DNA from: Granulicella sp. L56
GTDB taxonomy: Bacteria; Acidobacteriota; Terriglobia; Terriglobales; Acidobacteriaceae
Direction of reading: 5' to 3'
NCBI RefSeq assembly: GCF_009765835.1
Contig: NZ_LMUS01000006.1
Span: 372,001 to 436,000, forward strand
DNA: 64,000 nt
Made by a program: the position numbers and the translations under genes. The notes beneath the pieces were generated by a model. The model did not search any database, was not told where the DNA came from, and was given only the letters and a program-made list of their open reading frames with translations. Below are positions 59,673-64,000 of the stretch, one piece after another; position 1 is the stretch's first letter; the number at the start of each line of letters is the position of its first letter.

Positions 59673-60923
59673 GTGGCAGAAAGCAATCCATCTCCGCGCA
59701 TCTTTCTCTCCGCCGGTGAAGCCAGCGGGGACTACTACGGCGCTCAAATCATCGACGAGCTGCGCACCCGTCTGCCCCAGCTCACCTGTTTCGGCCTCGG
59801 TGGCACCGAGATGGCAGTCGCCGGACTCGACCGCATCGTCCGCGCCGAGGATGTGGCGCACATGGGCATCACCGAAGTCATCCGCCATATGCCGCGTATC
59901 TATGGCGAGTACCGGCGCCTGGTCGCATCCATCAAAAAACGACGTCCCGACGTTGCCATTCTCATCGACTTCCCAGACGTCAACTTCCGGCTCGCCCGCA
60001 CACTTCGCAAGCTGAACATCCCGGTTGTGTATTTCGTAAGCCCTCAGCTTTGGGCGTGGAAGCGGAAGCGTCTGCGCTGGGTACAGCAGCGCGTCAGCCG
60101 CATGATGGTCATCTTCCCCTTTGAGGAGAGCTTCTATCGTGCGCGCAACGTCGATGCCACCTTCGTCGGTCACCCGCTGGCACAACTGCCGCTGCCCGAC
60201 ATCACCCGAGCGGAGTACGCCACAAAATATGCGCTCGACCCTGCGAAAAACTGGATTGCCCTGCTTCCCGGCAGCCGACGCAAAGAGGTGCAGCTCAACC
60301 TGCCCGAGATGCTGCACGCAGCCGCTATCCTGAACGCTCAGGGCAAATATGAGTTCGTCATCCCGGTGGCCTCAACGGTAAACAACTCGTACCTTCTCAA
60401 CTTTCTGCAAGACCCCATCTACTACAGCGCAACCAAGCCGAGAGTTACCCTGGTCGACGACGCGCGCGAGGCGCTTCACCATGCCCGCGCCAGTATCGTC
60501 GCCAGCGGCACAGCTACCGTACAGGCGACCGTCATCGGAAACCCCTTCATCGTGGTCTATCGGGTCTCTCCGTTTACCTTTGGTCTCGCCCGCCGCCTTA
60601 TCCGCTATCCGCTTGAGATCCCGACTGAAAAGGACAAGGACGGCAATCTCCCCATCGCCATGGTCAATCTCGTGGCGGGCAAGCGCATCGTGCCCGAACT
60701 GCTGCAGACCCGCTTTACCGCAGAAAACGTTGCGGCAACCCTCGCCCCTCTCCTGGCCGACAGCCCTCAGCGCGAGCAGATGCTTATAGACCTCGCCGAG
60801 GCACACTTCAAGCTGCTTCCAGCCTCAGGATCAGGCTCTATCTTTCAGGTTTGCGACGCCGTGGAAGCCCTGTTGGGACAGACCCCAGCCGCAAGTGGCC
60901 GAATTTCAGCGACAAGCGTCTAA
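59673..60923 (+). CDS. lpxB: lipid-A-disaccharide synthase LpxB
   Basis: A 416-residue GT19 enzyme joining UDP-diacylglucosamine and lipid X into the lipid A disaccharide, at the inner membrane. FLSAGEASGDYYGAQIIDEL is the family opening. CFGLGGTEMAVAGLDR, DFPDVNFRLARTLRK, YFVSPQLWAWKRKRLRWVQQ, FPFEESFYRARNVDATFVGH, LLPGSRRKEVQLNLPEML and ASGTATVQATVIGNPFIVVY follow in the usual order. GTG start. Its presence shows a lipopolysaccharide-bearing outer membrane. Confidence 0.96.
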   Translation: MAESNPSPRIFLSAGEASGDYYGAQIIDELRTRLPQLTCFGLGGTEMAVAGLDRIVRAEDVAHMGITEVIRHMPRIYGEYRRLVASIKKRRPDVAILIDFPDVNFRLARTLRKLNIPVVYFVSPQLWAWKRKRLRWVQQRVSRMMVIFPFEESFYRARNVDATFVGHPLAQLPLPDITRAEYATKYALDPAKNWIALLPGSRRKEVQLNLPEMLHAAAILNAQGKYEFVIPVASTVNNSYLLNFLQDPIYYSATKPRVTLVDDAREALHHARASIVASGTATVQATVIGNPFIVVYRVSPFTFGLARRLIRYPLEIPTEKDKDGNLPIAMVNLVAGKRIVPELLQTRFTAENVAATLAPLLADSPQREQMLIDLAEAHFKLLPASGSGSIFQVCDAVEALLGQTPAASGRISATSV

Positions 60924-60968
60924 CATCACGAAGGCTGTACCATTATTTTTTGAGGATCTTCGCCCGAC

Positions 60969-62954
60969 ATGCACCTACCCTCCCGGTATCTTCGAGTTCT
61001 GGCCACGGCCGTGTTTCCCGCGTGCATTCTCGCGGCTCCCCTATGGGCAGCGCCCGCCAGACCTCAAATGCACGTCACCGGCTACGTCATCACGGCCGAC
61101 CTCGATCCTGCGGTGCATCACCTCACGGCGACGGCCGCCGTAACCTTTACGGCGCTTGAAGATCTCACCTCGCCCATCTTCGAGCTGAACAACGGGCTGC
61201 AGATCACCAAGGTCACAGACGCAAGTGGCAAGCCGCTCGAATCGGAGCGCCTCACCGGCAACAGCACCGTGCGCTTTACCCTGGCCACGCCGATTCCCAA
61301 GGGAACCAGCACCACCTATAACTTTGAATACTCCGGCACGCTGACCGGCTCCGATACCAGCCCGGTCAGCGGAATCAAGCTGGCCTCGATCGACGATCCC
61401 ATCAGCATTCTGCTGTATCCCGGCGCATGGTTCCCCATGACCGGCCTGTACACCGACCGCTTCACCGCCGAAATGCACATCCGCGTGCCTTCCGACGAAC
61501 GGGTAGTCGGCAGCGGAGTCGCTGGGCAGAAAAACCTCCCCGGCAATCGCACCGAATACGATTTCAATTGGACCAAGCCCGGCTTTCCCGGAACCATCAT
61601 CGCCGGTAAATTTCTGGATCCTGCCGGCATATCGGGCGTCAACAACATCCACGTCTACGTCACCGACAAGCGCAAGCCCTTCGCCCTCGACTTCGCTCAC
61701 ACAGCCGACAGGGAGTTTGAGTTTATGACCAGCAAGTTCGGTCAGCCAGAGTCCCCCATCCTGAACCTCGTGGAGCTGCCGGACGATGCTGTCTCAGCTG
61801 CCTGGGCACCGGAGGTTGTGGCAATCGGAGGCGGTCGCATCGCTGCACGCAATGCCCAACGGCTCATCTCCAACACCATCGCACATCAATGGTGGGGCAG
61901 CGAGGTCTCTCCCGCGACCATGAACGACGCCTGGATCACCAATGGCATGTCGCGCTATGCCGAGCTGATGTATCTCGAAGATTCAGCCGGGAAGACCGCA
62001 TTTCAGTCCGCTATCACTGATGTCTCGGCAGGCGCTCTGGCCTACGATACGGTTCCGCTGACCACTCTCGGACGCCTCGATCCGTTCTCGCCACAGTTCC
62101 AGTCCATGACCCTCGAAAAAGGTGCGATGGTCTTCCATATGCTCCGCTGGGAGATGGGCGACGACACCTTTACCCAGTTCCTCCGCGGCCTGCTCTCGCA
62201 GTACACCGACAAATCGATACGCAGCTCCGATGTGCAAACCGTCGCCGAAGCCCAGTCGCATCTGCAACTGACTCCCTTCTTCTCGCAGTGGATCGATGGC
62301 ACGGGAGCACCGGCCTTTGGAGACAAGTACACCGTCTTTCGTCTGGGCGACAATAAGGGCTTTCGTACCGTCGGCGCCATCACTCAGGACCTCGACCTCT
62401 TTAGTATGCCGGTGGAGCTGCGCATCGAAACTGACGGAAAGACCGAGATCAAGCGCATCGTCGTAAGCGGCAACGAGTCCCAATATTCCATCGAAACCTT
62501 TGGCCGTCCTCGCCATATCGGTATCGATCCAGACAACTGGTTGCTGAAGAGCACACCCGATCTTGCTGTGCGCGTGGCCGTCTTACGCGGGCAGGAGCAG
62601 GTCGCGCAGGGCGATCTCACCGCCGCTCTGGTTGAGTACCAGAAGGCCCTCGACGCCAATAAGAACAGTTCGCTCGCCGCCTACCGTATCGGCGAAGTCT
62701 TCTTCATGCAGCGCAACTATCAGTCCGCGGCAAACTCCTTCCGCGATGCTCTGCGCGGAGACGGCGACCCCAGATGGGTCGAAGTCTGGAGCCACATCGA
62801 ACTGGGTCGCATCTTCGACCTGACGGGCCAGCGCGATCGAGCCGTCAACGAATATCGCCTCGCTGTACAGACCAATGACAACACCCAGGGTGCGATCAAC
62901 GAGGCACGCGCGCTGATGCAGAAACCGTACAAGCGCCCGGCCGAGCAAGATTAA
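60969..62954 (+). CDS. secreted M1-aminopeptidase-like protein lacking the zinc site, with TPR tail
   Basis: A 661-residue protein with a signal peptide (VLATAVFPACILAAPLWA-AP). Residues ~35-220 form the M1 N-terminal beta-domain (YVITADLDPAVHHLTATAAV; ILLYPGAWFPMTGLYTDRFT). In the M1 catalytic domain, LISNTIAHQWWGSEVSPATM aligns with HExxH-x18-E. However, the motif reads N302-T-I-A-H306, and the downstream NEG is TNG (ITNGMSRYAELMYLED), so two zinc ligands and the catalytic Glu are missing. The GAMEN motif is not visible either. Residues ~530-650 look like tetratricopeptide repeats (ALVEYQKALDANKNSSLAAY). It is likely a non-catalytic scaffold. Confidence 0.75.
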   Translation: MHLPSRYLRVLATAVFPACILAAPLWAAPARPQMHVTGYVITADLDPAVHHLTATAAVTFTALEDLTSPIFELNNGLQITKVTDASGKPLESERLTGNSTVRFTLATPIPKGTSTTYNFEYSGTLTGSDTSPVSGIKLASIDDPISILLYPGAWFPMTGLYTDRFTAEMHIRVPSDERVVGSGVAGQKNLPGNRTEYDFNWTKPGFPGTIIAGKFLDPAGISGVNNIHVYVTDKRKPFALDFAHTADREFEFMTSKFGQPESPILNLVELPDDAVSAAWAPEVVAIGGGRIAARNAQRLISNTIAHQWWGSEVSPATMNDAWITNGMSRYAELMYLEDSAGKTAFQSAITDVSAGALAYDTVPLTTLGRLDPFSPQFQSMTLEKGAMVFHMLRWEMGDDTFTQFLRGLLSQYTDKSIRSSDVQTVAEAQSHLQLTPFFSQWIDGTGAPAFGDKYTVFRLGDNKGFRTVGAITQDLDLFSMPVELRIETDGKTEIKRIVVSGNESQYSIETFGRPRHIGIDPDNWLLKSTPDLAVRVAVLRGQEQVAQGDLTAALVEYQKALDANKNSSLAAYRIGEVFFMQRNYQSAANSFRDALRGDGDPRWVEVWSHIELGRIFDLTGQRDRAVNEYRLAVQTNDNTQGAINEARALMQKPYKRPAEQD

Positions 62955-62979
62955 TCAGACGAAGGTTTGACGCGTTACG

Positions 62980-64000
62980 TTATTCATACCTGAGCGCCTC
63001 AATGGGATCGAGATTGGCCGCCTGTATCGCCGGAATCATTCCGCTCACGGTCCCTACGATGACGAGAACGACGGTCGCCAGGATCACAATATGCGGCGAG
63101 ATCAGCAGATAGATATCCGCCGCACTCGCATTGGCCGCAATCGCACTATAGAACGTGATGCCTCCCACGACTTTACTGACTCCATAGGCCAGGGCAATGC
63201 CCGCTACTCCACCAACTCCGGTAATCACCAGGGCTTCGGCAAGAAATTGCAGCAGGATATGGCGCTTCCGTGCCCCCAGTGCCTTCTCCACGCCAATCTC
63301 TCTCGTCCGCTGTTGCACGCTGACCAGCATAATGTTCATCAGCCCAATACCGGCGATGCCCAGCGTCAGCGTTCCGATAAAGAGCAGCAGCACCTGCAAT
63401 CCCAGCGATATGATGCGGAACTGCGCGAGCTGCTCCATGATGTTGGCCACCCAGATCGCGTTGTGGTCTGTTGGCCGAAAGGCGTGCGATGCTGCGAGCG
63501 TATTTCGCAAGGCGTGCTCCACGGCCTTCGGGTCGCCACGATAGTTGAACCAGATGCCGTCGAGATATTTGGCATCTTTGATATCGCCCATGGTTGAAAA
63601 CGGGATGTAAGTAAGGCGATTGATGTTGTCATCGCCCTCCTGCATCTTGGGTTTCAGAACACCGATCACTTCAAAGCTGATACCGTTCAACCGGATTGTC
63701 TGGCCCAAAGCGAAGATGCCGGAGTAGAGCTTCGACTTTGCCTGCGACCCAATGACCGCAACATGGTTTCGCTGTTGCAGATCGGCTTCTGTCAGAAACC
63801 GTCCCTCGGCCAGATCCATCTTCTGAATGTCCTGAATCTCGGGGGAGACGCCATCCACCTCCCACGTATAGGTGTGCAGATCGTTCTGCACCGGAACTGA
63901 CTTCCAGAGCATGGGCGACGTATGCAGAACGCCGGGAACTGTCTCCCGGATGCGCTCCACATCTTCCATCTTGAGGCGAACCGGTACACCAGCCTTGGTG
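62980..64000 (-). CDS. MacB/FtsX-type ABC transporter permease (partial, N-terminus beyond window)
   Basis: About 340 residues visible, open at the right edge (TKAGVPVRLKMEDVERIRET precedes the first Met). The periplasmic MacB_PCD-like domain includes VEGVSPEIQDIQKMDLAEGR-like sequence, then VAVIGSQAKSKLYSG and GQTIRLNGISFEVIGVLKPK. The FtsX domain has three helices with LGIAGIGLMNIMLVSVQQRT, REIGVEKALGARKRHILLQF (the family signature) and PHIVILATVVLVIVGTVSGM. It ends IPAIQAANLDPIEALRYE, the standard finish. Such permeases work with an ATPase to move peptides, lipids or drugs across the envelope. Confidence 0.92.
   Translation of the reverse strand, partial: TKAGVPVRLKMEDVERIRETVPGVLHTSPMLWKSVPVQNDLHTYTWEVDGVSPEIQDIQKMDLAEGRFLTEADLQQRNHVAVIGSQAKSKLYSGIFALGQTIRLNGISFEVIGVLKPKMQEGDDNINRLTYIPFSTMGDIKDAKYLDGIWFNYRGDPKAVEHALRNTLAASHAFRPTDHNAIWVANIMEQLAQFRIISLGLQVLLLFIGTLTLGIAGIGLMNIMLVSVQQRTREIGVEKALGARKRHILLQFLAEALVITGVGGVAGIALAYGVSKVVGGITFYSAIAANASAADIYLLISPHIVILATVVLVIVGTVSGMIPAIQAANLDPIEALRYE

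Overview
The window looks like the chromosome of an acidobacterium of the Terriglobus/Granulicella/Edaphobacter kind. This is an inference from several things: moderately high G+C, frequent GTG/TTG starts behind good Shine-Dalgarno sites, a secreted GH9 glycanase, a Ser/Gly/Thr-rich NHL lipoprotein, a TonB-type protein with a long Pro-rich linker, LpxB (a Gram-negative envelope), and a cluster of stand-alone signalling proteins. No rRNA, CRISPR array, intact transposase or integrase was seen.

Layout. 1-3099: a LacI-type regulator (cut by the window edge) divergent from a Tat-signal FAD oxidoreductase. 3100-9813: an accessory, partly decayed tract. It begins with a 3' fragment of a tRNA-Leu gene and contains broken SDR and arsenate-reductase genes. 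A small living cluster follows (TetR regulator, DUF4386 membrane protein, two NAD(P)-binding Rossmann proteins, a cupin) with probable TetR operators. The tract ends in a methyltransferase/replication-protein chimera next to an intact tRNA-Val. 9814-18400: core genes: ECF sigma and zinc-finger anti-sigma, DUF3106 protein, proline dehydrogenase, NHL lipoprotein, GT2 glycosyltransferase, SppA, HU-like protein. 18500-26100: NTF2-like secreted protein, multi-PAS histidine kinase, acetyl-CoA synthetase, M3 oligopeptidase. 26151-31765 (all minus): GH9, CLC-F-type antiporter, CrcB/Fluc, DUF421 protein, GalE. Both fluoride exporters carry their own fluoride riboswitch.

32000-38606: TonB-like protein with a structured leader, an M48-like protein lacking its catalytic motif, two tandem paralogous outer-membrane barrels, a CusF-SCO1 fusion lipoprotein, an MFS transporter. 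38638-44944: an AddB/AddA-like nuclease-helicase pair with overlapping reading frames. 44946-51700 (all minus): a complete phosphate module, phoB-phoR-pstS-pstC-pstA-pstB-phoU, with candidate Pho boxes. 51876-54056: a receiver-only response regulator and a CHASE3-PAS kinase. 54414-64000: threonine aldolase, HemW-type radical SAM protein, DUF1223 protein, MsbA/MdlB-like ABC exporter with LpxB, an M1-like protein lacking catalytic residues, and a MacB/FtsX-type permease cut by the right edge.

The points most worth a second look are: the paired fluoride riboswitches, both of which appear to hide the ribosome-binding site through their conserved 3' segment; the proposed TetR regulon and duplicated leaders in the accessory cluster; the two pseudo-peptidases; the remnants between tRNA-Leu and tRNA-Val; and the terminator-bearing leader of the TonB-like gene. 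I saw no clearly new defence or biosynthetic system.
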